This document shows positions 44,517 through 56,640 of a stretch of DNA of 64,000 nt, piece after piece (positions within the stretch are counted from its first letter, which is position 1; each line of letters starts with the position of its first letter). Made by a program: the position numbers and the translations under genes. Source of the stretch: Alopecurus myosuroides (taxonomy: Eukaryota > Streptophyta > Magnoliopsida > Poales > Poaceae); NCBI GenBank assembly GCA_028641055.1, contig CM054057.1:397714541-397778540 (forward strand), read 5' to 3'. The notes below the pieces were generated by a model. The model had not been told where the DNA came from. It was given only the letters and a program-made list of their open reading frames with translations, and searched no databases.

Positions 44517-45786
44517 ATTTTTTAGAACCAGAACAATTCTCTATTCGCACACAAGTCCCTGATAGTATTTTTCTTAGTCCCTGTAAATACTTTCTAAGTC
44601 CCTGGCTGCTATTTAAAATGGCAGATTACACCCTAATCTTGGAAATTGCATAAATAATTCATTACAACTCCAAATTCAACATTTTAAATATGTTTTCCAT
44701 TCCAAATTAAATTCTCTACCTAAATATAAAATTTGTTTACTGTTTTGAATATTTTAAATTGGTGCAATATTTGAATCCTTGTTTAATTCATTTAATTTTG
44801 CAAAATTCATAACTTGGGCATAAAAATTACAAATTCAACAAACTAAATATGTTTTCCGTTCCATTTTTCATGACCTTTGCAAATATCAACTTTGTGTTCT
44901 GTTTTAAATAAATTAAATTGCTGAAAACAACTGTTTCTTAATTAATGCATTTAAAATTGTCAAATTAATAACTTGCTCCTTTTAAATCCATTTTCAACAA
45001 ATAAAATATGTTTTCCATGCTAAATTAAACCACCTTTCCAAATATAAACTCTGTTTCATGTTTTGAATAATTAAAATTGGTTAAATAATGTAAACCTTGT
45101 TTAAGTCATTTAAAATTGCTAAATTCATAACTTGATCAAATTAAATTATTTTTGAACTTATAAAATATGTTTTCAAACCATAAAAGTATAAACTTTTCAA
45201 ATATGAACTTCATTTAATGTTTTGACCAAATAAAAATTCAAATAAATTCATACTTGAATTAAATTCAATTAAATCTTGTTTAAACTTGTTTAATTCATAA
45301 GTAATTCAACTTAATTCCTTTTTCAATAATTGAAACATGTTTTCCACCTAAAATTTTGTGTTCTTTTCAAATATGAACTTTGTTATCTATTTTGAACAAT
45401 TTAAATTGGTGAAAACAACAAATGCTTGTGTAACTTCTTTAAGAAGAAAATTTTCATAACTTAATAAATGAAATTCCAAACTTGGTAAACTTCATTTCAA
45501 ATTGTTTCTATTGTTGTTTTCTTTTTGTTTTCCTCATCCATGCATCATGCTAATTCACTTTCACATGATGGTTAGTTGTAGATCATTTAATCCAACCATA
45601 ATTCATGGGCTTCCCATATGCAATCCAAATTGCATGTGGGTCCATTTAATTATGTTATGTTACCATGTCAACTAGCTTATTCTGATGCATCAATTAAATT
45701 GACATGCATCATCCCATGTTTGTGCATTATGCCATGTTATTGATTGTTTGTCTCTCTGCGTTGTTTGTTTGCTTCTTCTCGAATAG

Positions 45787-47153
45787 ACGACGACGTTGAG
45801 ACAGACGAGACTTACGACACCCCTTCTGAGGATCTAGCTCAGTACCAGGCTGCTGAGCTTGCAGGCAAGTATTCACTCACATGAACCATTGTGTTACTTT
45901 CCACATTGGATACCGATACTTTCCGTTGTCTATTCTGCTAGCCCTATGAATCGTTGCTTGTGTTCCGATCCTATCACATGTTATCCTTTGACCCTGATAT
46001 AGCCTCACCTCCACACCTATAACTCCGTTGCTTGTTGTCGTGTCTTACTAGCATGCTTAGGGTTGTTTTTTCTCGAGTCTGTTGTCCGTTACTTTCTGTT
46101 ACCATATTATTATGTTCTGGGGCTCGATGTTTAAACAATCAACCTGTTAATGTTTGAGGTAATAATAATTTGATGATAAGGCACCGGCAGGAGGCCCGGC
46201 GTGGTTTCGAGGCCTGCTAGTGTCGACCCTAATTAGGAAAAGGGTCTTGTCTACTGATCCATGATGAGCGCACTATCCGCATGTGGGAAGCGTGTATGGG
46301 CGCCCCCCTCAATTTGATTCGATTCGCATCTCGTCCAAATCGCCACACTTAGTTCGGGCTTTCCATTTGATGCATGCATGTGCAGGTGCGAACCCTTGGC
46401 GCCAGGGTGGAACTTTTGTAGTCGGCATTTAGGGCGGCGTGGTATTAGAGTGCTATGAGGGTCCCCCTTTTCTTCGTGGGGGCTCGATTAGCTGCGCACG
46501 CACAGCATGTGGTTCTTTGGGCTTGATGCGAAGAAGAGTTGAGTTGTGTTGAGTGCCCCGCTTGGTGGAAGGGCCATTCCATCTGGCGGGTTATTCTTAC
46601 GTGTACGGCCAAATTGGTGCACCCCTGCAGGGTTAAATCTTCTCGAGAAGCCGTGTTTTCCGCGGTTATGGTTGACTTGGTGAAAGTACTGGCTAACAAG
46701 TACTCAGAACAACTTACACCTAACTAATGATAACTTGACTAGTAATAGTCTTATTGACACAATAACTTGAACCACCAGTAATCCAACTGTGTGAGTTATC
46801 CTCGGATTGCTTCTTTGGATAAGGGACGAGATCCAGGATGGGTTTGTTTGTGGTTAGTTAGTAGGTTGGTTCCGATACGCTATCTTATCTCCTTTCTGTT
46901 AGCCGTAAGTTGTAGCATGTTTCTGTAGTTGGTTAGTGCAGCCCGCTGCCGCATCTTTTGTATCACCCTTTCTTCCGTTGAACCCAAAGCATCTGTGCTT
47001 GGTGTTGACGGGTACACTTTGGTGAATTGTGAGTCTTGCTTGCCAGTACTTGTCTGTACTGACCCCTTTCGGGCTGTGGTTTCCGCAGACTACGTTTCCG
47101 AGGTTTCACTTGGTGGCTACTACGTGGAGTATGACGAGGCTGCTGACGAGTAG
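45787..47153 (+). other. Exons 2 and 3 of the LTR-resident ORF, R3 3' LTR copy
   Basis: Exon 2 45787-45864 with AATAG acceptor and GCAG|GCAAGT donor; exon 3 47089-47153 ending TAG. The encoded residues are identical to the R3 5' LTR copy despite substitutions elsewhere. Confidence 0.5.
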
Positions 47154-47628
47154 ATAGCGGACCCGGGCAGGATCCGAGACTTCGTGGATGCGCTCCGTCT
47201 TTTCGTTTCCGGCCTCTTAGGCCTATTTGGATCTTGTCTGTACTCAGACACTTTGGATGCTTCCGCTGTGTTGTAATGATGAATTGTTGGGACATGTGTC
47301 CTCTGAATGATTGTATTTGCTATCTCTGCTATAGTGAGAGCTATTTGCAACTTATTTCTATTTATTTGTGTCTTAGAGATCTGTTGTGATATCACTTGTT
47401 CAAATGCCGTTGACGTACCCTGTGTGTATGTTTTGAAGTACGTCAATGGAAGTAGTCGGATTTCTATGGGATGGTTTGCGCAGACGATGAATAGTAGAGA
47501 ATGGTTGTCCAACGTTTACGTGTTGGCCTACTCATATTGAGATGCGGGTGCCGGTATGCCCCGTAAGCCATTGATCTACTGTTTAGCGGACTGTGAGTAT
47601 CCCCTAGAAGTCCGGGTGCGACACTATG

Positions 47629-47727
47629 CCGCTAGGATCCAAAATACTCTAAGGGATAAGAACAAGATAAAAAATGGCTTCCAAACCTAAGGGCTCGAAC
47701 CGGCAACACTTTGATCTCATATCATTT
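47629..47727 (-). other. G2 leader and primer-binding site
   Basis: Reverse complement of G1 246-357 with differences: the primer site reads TGATATGAGATC where G1 has TGGTATCAGAGC. It continues at 27733 once R3 is taken out. Confidence 0.8.
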
Positions 47728-48281
47728 TGTAGCATCCCACTTTTTAGTACAGGTGGAACACCTGTGTCATGTGTTAGTCCATGGATCAATGCTAGAACCA
47801 CTGTACAAAACTTAAAGGTATCATTGCATAAGAGTCAAAATTATTACAACTGAATCAGAGTAGCCAAGTATAATTTATTACAAAGTGCATAGCCTTATAG
47901 GCTAGCTAAAACTCACAGATCAAGCAACAGAAGTAAAGCAGCAATGAGCCTCCATCTTTAAGCATGCGCCACAGACAGACATGTTGGGTGTAGACTCAAG
48001 TCCAGAAACATCCTCACTCCTCATAAGAATATCCTACACGTTGGAATATTAAGTCCCTGAAGGAGGTCAGCGCAATTTGATGTACTGGCAAATGACACCT
48101 ATGGTGGATATAAAATGGCAAGTCTAGTACTACATGATTATTTAGGCTAGGTGGATCTTAAGGCTATTTGCAAAATGCTAATTTTTTTTCTAACACTTTT
48201 GTATAGTCATTTTGTTTTCAAATGAGTGGCAACATTGGAATAAAATCCAAGCACCACAACACTGTTAACTTAGTTAAAATT

Positions 48282-49051
48282 TTACTTATTGAAAATGGTG
48301 ATGTGATTCTTCCGTCCATCCTTGTCCAGCTGCTCGAAGTTGTCCATGACCGGGGACACGGCTAAGATCTTAGTTTGTTGACTCTGCAGAGGTTGTGCAC
48401 TTTCACCTTTTGTCTTCAATTAGCCCAAACATCCTATACAATCGGAGTGCATCATGGAAAGGGGATAATTGAGACAAAAACTCTCAGAAGTGCTAATCCA
48501 ACCCAATGTCAAGACACGTTCCACCTATAATTTTGCTACATCTGCTTGTCAAGCACAGGTTGAAATCTCACAACTTAGTTGATCAAGACAGAGCTCATAT
48601 GTCAAAAGGTTGCACTGGAAGCAATCTAAACTTGGGTAACATCAAAATCACTTTGTTCCTGGATGGCATTCCTGAAGTGAACACTTCAGGAGATTAAAGT
48701 CCCTGAGGGACACTCAACTATCAACAGCCTTGCACTACCAAATCCACCGAGGTGGTTCATTGAGGTTCTATTAAGTTTTTCATCAACAACTTAGTAAAAA
48801 CACCAACAAGGAGCATGGCTAATCATAAACTAAGCTTGATGGTTACAAAATAACAAGGTTCAATAGGGGTGACTACACACTACTAGGATAATAGCATAGC
48901 ATAATACTTTATAAAAGATCCTATCATGCACACTACTAAAAACCACTAATGCTTAGCGAAAGTATAGGTAAAAATATGGAGTGTCACTTGCCTTGGCAGC
49001 AAGAAGAGTAGGAACAGCAACCACAATTGTAGAATTTCTCCCTCTCACAAT
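48282..49051 (-). other. Exons 2 and 3 of the G-family LTR ORF, G2 copy
   Basis: On the - strand: exon 2 at 49051-48992 (60 nt) after TTGTATAG, reading DCEREKFYNCGCCSYSSCCQ and ending CCAAG|GCAAGT; exon 3 near 48383-48282 ending in DNFEQLDKDGRKN and TAA. Compared with G1, exon 2 is shorter by exactly 9 nt and keeps phase, and the DNFEQLDKDG segment is unchanged. The exact exon 3 acceptor is not in phase in this copy, so G2 may have lost the frame at that junction. Confidence 0.48.
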
Positions 49052-50241
49052 CTATACAATCAAAACAACAACACATAAATAAACAATAAAATAAAACATT
49101 ACATAGACATATATGCATGATATGCAATGATGAAAAATGCACAAACCCCCAATGGTTATGAATGTAGGACAAAATGTTGTTCTCTGTTTTCATAACATGT
49201 TTAAGGACTTAGGAAAGTAAATTAGGTACAAAATATACCTTATAACATTTTTAGTGTTTTTATTTAGTCCTATTAAACCAAAAACAAGACTTATGATGCT
49301 AAAGTGGTCTAAGTGTTGAATTTCTTACTCTTTGGACAGAGTACATCTAAACCAAACTATAGAAATTGGATTTACTCAAAAAGGAATTTTATAAATAAAG
49401 TTATGAGCATAAAAGGGGAATATAAAGATCTGTGATTAACAAGTTTGTGCACGTTTCAAAAGTGAAAAATTAATGCTCTATTGTGTTCTACTAATCTTCC
49501 TAATTTTAAAAAATACGAAATTATTGAATTTGGAATTACAGAGAAAAAGTTATTGAATTTACAAGATTTAAAGTAAATTTGTTTAAAAACAGAAAAGGAT
49601 CGATCCGAGGCGACCTAAACGGGGCCTCCTGAATGGTCTGTACCGTTTCACACGAATCACGCGCAGAGACCGTCAGATCTAAGTGGCGGGGGATGGTCCA
49701 GATATGAAATACCGATTCACCTAATGGATTTAATCTGATATGTTGGATTAGATACAAAGGTCAGAGTACAAACGAGTAGAGGCGGGCGGCGCTATTCGCC
49801 GGAACCTCGCTGGAAGCGAGATCGCGTGGCTCTGCCGGCACGGCGCGGTGGTTAGACGAGGACAAAGGGGTAAGGGAGCTCACCGCGATGATCTGCACGT
49901 CTAGGGGATCTTGGTGGCAAAGACGTTGCCCTTCTCGCGTCCTGGTTCTCCTCGAATAGCTCGCCGGAGTCATGCGGGGCGGCCGGTGGTTGCGGGCGTA
50001 CACGGCGGCATCGTTCTGCGGGGTGGAAAGATGCAAAACCTTGCCAGGGAGGAGCGCAGTGACGAGGGAGGGTGAATAGGGGTGGAGAGAGGGACAGAGG
50101 TGCACGGTTCTCACCGGAACTGCTTGGGGACAGCGGCGGACGTGACGAGATCCCGAGCTTCACTACGAGCAGCCTGGGGGTTGAATGGCTAGGGTATGGG
50201 GCGCGACGGAGAGAGGAGTCTCAGGGGGTTATATAGGGCCG

Positions 50242-50345
50242 AGCGGGGGGCGGAATCGCGGAGCGCCCCAGGCCGGTGACCTCCCAGAGCGCCCCTGCGT
50301 CCCAGGCCGGCGACCTCCCAGAGCGCCCCGACCTCCTGCCCGACC
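50242..50345. repeat. GC-rich short tandem units in the G2 LTR upstream region
   Basis: AGGCCGGTGACCTCCCAGAG-like units recur about twice with the linker AGCGCCCC between them (50260-50330). They lie upstream of the LTR TATA box on the - strand. Confidence 0.45.
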
Positions 50346-50450
50346 TCGATCTGGCCTCCATCCTGGCCTCTAGCCCGGCCTAGGCCAGCGGCCTAACAGA
50401 AGCACCCAGCCTCCAGGCCGTCCTCAGCCCGGCCAGGCCTGCTCCCCTGC

Positions 50451-51032
50451 GTGGGAAAGGGGAAAGAAGCCTTTGTAAATCCTACCTCCCCCTTTACCCC
50501 CTAGACTATAAATAGACCCCCTTGGCTCCGGATCTAGGTTAGAGATGAATTTAGACATCTGACTGTTGCTCTTGTACCCCTCTTGTGAGGCTACTCCTAT
50601 GATTTGTAGCTAGGACCATATCAAGGCTACTCCTATGATGTGTATCTAGGATCATATCAAGATTCGTCGGGTTTCCTATCATGTCCCCTTGGGATTTAGT
50701 TAGGGACTTTCCAATCTTCCTCAACTAACCCTTGAGGTTCTATTGGCATGATGGACCGGGCACGGGTGTGAAGCGGCTTGTGAAAAGGTGAGTTCGGTTG
50801 GATCGATTATTTCATAGGCGGCCGTTGCGGCTTAGTTGACGGGAGATCGGGTCTTCAGTTCTTGCTAGTTTTCTTCCCTCCTCGATCTCCCTCCCATTCC
50901 CTTGGCGTTCTTTGATTTCTTCGTTCGTACTTCATTTTCTTGGTCGATTCGTGAAGATCGGGACACCCAAGAGGTTAACTCCTCCATCACCGGGTGAAAG
51001 CGTAAATGCGCCAAAATCTTGTTTTGGGTGTT
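50451..51032 (+). repeat. LTR fragment of an unassigned retroelement
   Basis: + strand LTR-like DNA with a good TATA box (TATAAATA, 50507-50514) followed by leader-like sequence and a 36-bp tandem duplication. It seems to end around CTCCATCACC (about 50990) before the next LTR begins at 51033. No coding region. Confidence 0.5.
50589..50660 (+). repeat. 36-bp tandem duplication
   Basis: Two copies beginning GGCTACTCCTATGATTTGTA (50589-50624) and GGCTACTCCTATGATGTGTA (50625-50660), differing at a few positions, downstream of the TATA box at 50507. Confidence 0.75.
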
Positions 51033-51870
51033 TGTTAACAACACGAGTATATATTTATGTGTGCTGATGCTTTCAGGATCATTTGAGTATATTACAGATG
51101 GTGGTGTGATATCCAAAAGGTCAAAGAGATCTACTTGCTAAAGAAGCTGCTAGAATTTATTCCAGGCCGGAGTCTCTGGTCTCCCCAGACTGGAGTCTCC
51201 GGTGTGAAGAAGTTCCCGCGAGAAGGCCAAGTTGTGCAAGTGGTGTCACCATCTGGACACACTCTGGAGATTGTCCGGAGAATTACCGGAGTTTCCGGTT
51301 TGGACCGGAGTCTCCATGGACACAGAGGCTGGAGTCTCCGGACTTCCGACTGCCCCAGTGTGCTCAACTCACCTCGCATATTCTTTGCATGAAGGAGACA
51401 AGGATTCGACGGCTACTCTGTAGAGTCTCCGGCTACACCGGAGTCTCTGGCCCGGCAGTCCGAAGTCTTCGAACTTGAAGTTCCCTCTGCGCGAAGAGAA
51501 GCTGGTGTCACCCCCTGCCATCTGTTCGGAGACTTTCCGGAGTCTCCGGTCTAAGACCTGTCCGGAAACTTTTCAGACTGGAGTCTTCGGTCTTCACACT
51601 AGAGTCTCCGGTCTTCACACCGGAGTCTCCGGAGTGATTTTCACAGGATTGGTTCAAACAGCTAGAAATTGGGTGAGGAGTATAAATACCCCCTCCCCTT
51701 CTTCTTCCTTGAGTAAGCTCATCCAGACTAGATCTCACTACTTCTAGAGCTCACCCACCTTGCTAGATCGCCCAATCTCTCCCACCAAAAGTGTTTTATC
51801 TTCGGAGGATTGAAGGAGAAGGCCTCGATCTACATCTTCACCAATGTCAAATATATACCAACTACGGGTA
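51033..51870 (+). repeat. LTR fragment with GAGTCTCCGG repeats
   Basis: Begins TGTTAACAACACGAG (LTR-like start). The U3 portion (51167-51634) is studded with copies of a near-palindromic CCGGAGTCTCCGG motif. TATAAATA at 51681-51688 is followed by a leader with TTGCTAGATCGCCCAATC. No protein-coding region. The family is not identified. Confidence 0.55.
51681..51688 (+). promoter_or_regulatory. TATA box of the GAGTCTCCGG LTR
   Basis: TATAAATA, 47 bp after the last GAGTCTCCGG motif. Confidence 0.5.
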
Positions 51871-52009
51871 TGTCCGGCATTGGCCAAAGGCCGATTACCA
51901 GAGTGGCCCACACGCAATGGAGCAAGGTCCATTGGGTGGCCCAGTAAGCTGACGCGCAAGAATCCGGATTCTAGAAGAACCCGGACCACGGCTCACTACG
52001 TGGTACGGA
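51871..52009. other. Short unassigned repeat fragment
   Basis: Starts TGTCCGGCATTGGCCAAAGG, LTR-like, and ends where the reverse-strand gag region begins. No gene is visible. Confidence 0.3.
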
Positions 52010-53557
52010 TTATCTAGAAGCATTAACTAGCAAATATTTTTTCACCTTAGTGAGTTGATCAATTTGAGTTTCAACCATTTGAAATTTTTTAACAAGCATT
52101 TTAACATCATTAGAGGTTCTGTCAATAATACCATGCAAATTATCAGTAGCTCTAGAGTTTTCCATTAGATGAGAATAGGGAATAACTCTATTATCAAAAT
52201 ATTGGAGAGAGTGTACCTCAACTATGGGTGGATGAGGAATTGGCTTACATGATTCTTCTATAGGTGGTAGATTCTTCACATCCCCAGATTTAATACCCCT
52301 CTCTTCAAGAGATTTTTTGGCTTCCCTCATCACTTCATCATTTAATTCAATCATTCCCCTTTTCTTAGGTGTTGGTATTGGTGCTGGTTCTGGTGTTGGT
52401 GTAGGCTCACGTATAGTCCAATCATCATGATTTTTGGCTATTTTAGCCAATAATTCCTTAGCTTCTTCTGGAGGTCTTTTCCTAAAATCACAACCAACAC
52501 AATTATCCAGGTATGGCCTAGATTCAACAATTAGTCCATTATAAAATAAATCTAGGTGCTCATTTTTAGGTAATGGATTTCTAGGTCTAGCTCTTATTAA
52601 AGAACAAAACCTTGACCAAGATTCAGGAATTTCTCTCCTTCAATTTCCTTAAAGTTAAAGACATTCTGAAAAACAGCATGTTGATCACTAGCAGGAAAAT
52701 ATTTTTGAAAGAAAGCATTAACCAAACCAATATGACTATCAATAGATCCAGGTGACAAATTGTTAAACCAAGTTTTACCTTCATCTTTCAGTGATAAAGA
52801 GAAGATCTTGGTAACAAAGTAAGTGTGTTTCTTAATATCATCAGAAAATAAACTACTCAAAGATGAAATCCCATTCATATGTTCCATAGAACTTTTATTT
52901 TTAGTACCACAAAAAGGTTCTTTCTCAATAATGGATATATAAGATAAACCTAGTGAAAAATCATAATCCTTATCTTTAATGTGTATGAGAGATGTAGCAA
53001 ACTTAGCGTCAAGAGAAGGTTTATATTTAACAACACGTCTTGCAAGAAGACTCTTAATAGCACTTGCACTAGTAGTAGCTTGAAATTCTTCAATAAAGTC
53101 ATCATTAAGTTCAATGTAAGTTTCCTCAAGATCATCACTAGGAATTTCTCTAGACTCAGGTGAATTAACAGGTGTACCAATATTTTCAAAAGGAATTTTA
53201 GTGTTCTCAATTTGTTTAGATCTGGCAATTATAGCATCTAGGAAAGGACCTAGTGAACCAGTTTAATCAAGCACAGTAGAAGCATCATCAAAACTATCAG
53301 ACGCATTTTTAGACTCAACAGAAGTAGGAGTATGTGTAGCATGTGGTGTTGTAAGGAGCTTACTCTTTACAGATGGTGAATCAAGAGCAACAGAGGTGGT
53401 CAGAGTTGTACCTCTCCTTGTAGTGGATGGTAATATAGGGACTTTCGCATCACGAGTTTTACCCATGATGAAAGGCTTGCTGCGAACAATATCACGTTCA
53501 AGTGAGAAAATAAATAAAGCTATGCTACCCGGCAACGATGCCAGAAAATAGTCTTGA
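52010..53557 (-). pseudogene. gag: gag region of a Sabrina/WHAM-like gypsy element
   Basis: On the - strand, from the LTR: a primer-site-like TGGCATCGTTGCCGGG just inside the LTR (about 53540-53525), a leader, then gag. A frame at 52887-52597 holds the gag core (EGKTWFNNLSPGSIDS, LVNAFFQKYFPASDQHA), and 52450-52010 a C-terminal Pro/Thr segment followed by an amphipathic helix (MLVKKFQMVETQIDQLTK). The frame is broken in several places, including 53262 and 52890-52950. No zinc knuckle, protease or pol follows before the break at 52010. The family name is tentative. Confidence 0.62.
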
Positions 53558-54858
53558 TGACCCACAAGTATAGGGGATCGCAATAGTCTTCGAGGGAAGT
53601 AAAACCCAAATTTATTGATTCGACACAAGGGGAGCTAAAGATTATTTAGAAGCCTTAGCAGATGAGTTGTCAGTTCAACTGCACCTGAAAGTAAACTTTC
53701 TCGCAACAATTTATCAGTGGTAACAATTTTATAGCAGTAGTAGTAGTAGTAAAATAACAACAGGAGTAAAAATGGTAACATCGGTGGCAATTGTAGGAAA
53801 CAGTAGGATTAACGTACTGTAGGCATAGGGATGGATGAACGGGCGTTGCATTGGTAAGATAGTTCATATAATATTCAAAACATGGGCATTGCAGATAGAT
53901 AATAACAAAGCATCCAAGTTCTAGGAAAACCATAGGCATGTGTTCCAATATAATTGTACGTCCTCGCAATGAGAAACTTGCACAACATCTTTTGTCCTAC
54001 CATCCCGTTGCAGCGGGGCCTCAAGGGAAACTACTGGTAGTTAAGGTGCTCCTTTTAATAAAGCACTAGACCAAAGCATTAACACTCCATGAACATATGT
54101 GATCCTCACATGTCAGCTATCCTCTCCGGTTGTCCCATTTTCTGTCACTTCGGGGCCTCGAGTTCCAGACAATGATATGTGTAAACAGCTTGCAGATATG
54201 ATCAAGAAACATAATTATACTCATGAAACAATAACATGTTCATATCTGAGATCATGGCACTCGGGCCCTAGTGACACGCATTAAGCATAACAAGTTGCAA
54301 CGATGATATATAACACTAACAACGGATACTAGGCACTATGTCCTAACAATCTCGCATTATTACATGAACGATCTCATCCAATCCCTTCCATCCCTCTCAG
54401 CCCACATCAGGGATTACTCGCACATGGATGGGGGAATCATGGATGGTTGATGGAGAAGTGGTGGCGATGACGATGGCGATGACATCCTCCGAATTTCCGT
54501 CACGGCAGGGCGCCAGAACAGGAACTTCTGATCCCCGAATTGAGTTTTGAGGTGGCAGCAGCGGTCTGGTGTGTTTTTCAGGAATATGACAAACCCCCTC
54601 GGTTTTTAGGTTACGGGGCTTATGTAGTCGAAAGGGGAGCCCGAGGGGGTTCCTGGGGCAGCCACACCACCAGGCGGCGCGGCCTAGGGGGGCGCGCCAG
54701 CCCATGGTGTGGGCCCCTTCTTGCCCCCTCCTGGATCTTCTTTTGGCTCCGGGGGTCTTAAGGTAAAATAAGGACTTTGGGATCTTTTCGGGCAATTTCC
54801 TGAAAGTTGATTTTTCTGCACAAAAACAAGACACCAAGGTAATTCTCTAAAAACAACA
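53558..54858 (-). repeat. LTR of the Sabrina/WHAM-like gypsy element (about 1.3 kb)
   Basis: On the - strand it begins TGTTGTTTTTAGAG (54858) and ends CTTGTGGGTCATCA (53558), directly before the primer site of the gag region. Contains a GTA microsatellite (about 53733-53750). It is inserted in the copia remnant. The second LTR is absent in the window, so the target duplication cannot be checked. Confidence 0.68.
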
Positions 54859-56065
54859 TTAGTCCGTGTTAGTTGTATCCAAAACTCACAAGTTTAGAGG
54901 CAAACAACAGCAAAAGTGTTCGAAAAAGGAGATACATTTTGGACGTCTCACTAAAAAACATGAATCTTGAATCATCTAGAGGCTTCGTGAATATGTCCGC
55001 GAGATTATCCTTGGTTGGGACATATGCTAGCTCAATATCGCCTCTTCCAACATGATCCCGGATGAAATGAAGACGAATCTCAATATGCTTCATCCTTGTG
55101 TGTTGCACGGAGTTATAGGAAATCTTGATGGAACTCTCATTGTCACATAAAAGTGGCACCTTCTCCAAGTGAACATCATACTTTTTGAGGGTTTGCCTCA
55201 TCCATAGCAATTGGGCGCAAGCACTAGCGGCCGCCACATACTCGGCTTTGGCGGTGGAGAGAGATATATAATTTTGCTTCTTAGAAGACCAACTCACTAA
55301 AGACCTACCAAGAAATTGGCAAGCCCCAGAAGTTGATTTCCTATCATCTTCATCACTGGCCGAATCTAAGTCTGTGTATCCCTTGAGATAAAATTTTGCC
55401 CCCTTTGGGTACCCAAACCAAATCTTGAGGTACGAACCAAATACCAAAAGATCTTATGGACTGCCATCAAATGCCTTTCCTTAGGAGCCGATTGATACCT
55501 TCCACACACTCCTACACTAAGCACAATATCAGGTCTAGATGCACAAAGGTAAAGCAAAGAACCAATCATAGAATGATACAAATTTTGGTCCACATCTTTA
55601 CCGTCCGGATTGCCCTTGAGGTCGCACTTGACTTGCATTGGATATACCTTCTCTTTAGCACCTTGGAAGTTAAACCTCTTGAGCATGTCTTGGGTATACT
55701 TGTCTTGAGAAATGAAAGTCCCACGAGCCAATTGATTGATCTCGAAACCAATGAAGAAAATGAGCTCTCCCATCATAGACATCTCAAACATGCCAGTCAT
55801 AAACTTTGGGAATTCATTGTCGAAATCTTTGTTAGTTGATACAAAGATAATATCGTCCATTTAGAGTTGGAATATGAAGAACTCTCCTTTTACACTCTTT
55901 GTGAAAAGGGTCGGATCGATTTTCTCCACTTCAAACCCACTGTATTGCAACAACTCTCTAAGGTGCTCATATCGCGCACGTGAAGCTTGTTTAAGTCCAT
56001 ATAGTGCCTTAGAGAGCTTGTAGACATGGTTAGAGAATTTTGGGTTCTCGAACCCTGGAGGTAGC
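54859..56065 (-). pseudogene. Ty1/copia pol remnant (RT 3' part and RNase H)
   Basis: RT end on the - strand: KLSKALYGLKQASRARYEHL, then MDDIIFVSTNK, preceded by an in-frame TAA where the YVDD tyrosine is expected. RNase H follows (DRKSTSGACQFLGRSLVSWS, AKAEYVAAASACAQLLWM, CDNESSIKISYN) and the copia end LADIFTKPL. There are frame breaks near 55440 and 55860. Truncated at both sides: the gypsy LTR at 54858 on one, a TGATAACCC-type repeat at 56066 on the other. Confidence 0.9.
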
Positions 56066-56359
56066 TGATAACCCCCAAGAGCAGGGAATCATTGTAGTAC
56101 CTCTCAATGTGGAAGTAGGGTATGCATCCGCCTGAGCAAGAAGGAAAAGTTATTTATTCCCTACAACTAAAGTGTCACAAGTTTTAGTTGATTATGCACT
56201 AAACAAGTTTAGAGAATAAAATGATTGATTTAATGGATGAAAGTTTAATGTGACAAAACAAGAATGTAAAAGCGCCCCAATCCTCTTCAATGCAAGAGGA
56301 CAAGACAAAGGTGTTCTCTTATAGGAACAATGGACATGGGTTCACTCAATCCTCTCTCC
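56066..56359 (+). repeat. LTR-like fragment (TGATAACCC start)
   Basis: Begins TGATAACCCCCAAGAGCAGG, reminiscent of the TGATAACCCACAAG start of grass gypsy LTRs. AT-rich, no gene, followed directly by the CACTA-like end. Confidence 0.4.
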
Positions 56360-56640
56360 CACTACTAGGAAAAAAGGCATCAATACAAAATCAAAACCCA
56401 ACACGTGGTGGTAGGGCCTGACCAAACTCTAGAGGTCGACATTCAATGACACTGATCTAACATGGTTTAACAAGCGAGCCAAGTGTATTGGTAATAAGAG
56501 AGAAAAGGAAAAGAAATTTTCATCCAACACGATATTGTTGTTTCAGTAATGGAACAGGCTGGTTCCCTTTTGATTAAAAAATAAATTAATAATAAAAAGA
56601 CGGAAAGAAAAACCCACGAATGGACAAGCCGAATACATTA
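56360..56640 (+). mobile_element. CACTA-like terminus and fragment
   Basis: CACTACTAGGAAAAAAGGC at 56360 matches the terminal repeat of grass CACTA transposons. I do not find the opposite terminus or a transposase, and the right edge is a guess. It lies about 480 bp upstream of the uS5c start codon. Confidence 0.45.

Larger units (their letters stand above)
27734..47623 (+). mobile_element. R3: family R retrotransposon in the leader of G2, itself opened by R4
   Basis: Two highly similar LTRs in direct orientation: 27734-32277 continuing at 42280-42299, and 43128-47623. The flanking 5-bp duplication is CTATG (27729-27733 and 47624-47628). The internal region is only 42300-43127 (828 bp). R4 with its own ATCCC duplication lies 20 bp before the end of the 5' LTR. 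The flanks join into G2 leader sequence that is uninterrupted in G1. No intact coding region for gag or pol is present, so R3 is non-autonomous. Confidence 0.92.
43128..47623 (+). repeat. R3 3' LTR (4496 bp)
   Basis: TGTAACATCCC to GGGTGCGACA, followed by target duplication CTATG. Differs from the 5' LTR by scattered substitutions and small indels (for example a C-run one base shorter at about 44066). Confidence 0.93.
47728..50450 (-). repeat. G2 5' LTR, truncated at its outer end
   Basis: Diverged reverse-strand counterpart of the G1 LTR. The end CACTTTTTAGTACAGG.../GGGATGCTACA abuts the leader at 47728. Conserved blocks: CATGATTGAAGATGGAGG-type text near 47960 and both LTR exons. The GC-rich first exon is at 49800-50170, with donor TTCCG|GTGAGA, and a TATA box (TATATAACC on the - strand) lies near 50232. 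The TGTAACATCCC start is not found; sequence changes to another element at about 50450 (edge uncertain). Confidence 0.75.

Noticed and set aside
53558..54858. + strand reading of the 1.3-kb LTR as a separate element
   Set aside because: The gag and primer-site-like sequence on the - strand adjoin its end, so the LTR belongs to the - strand element.
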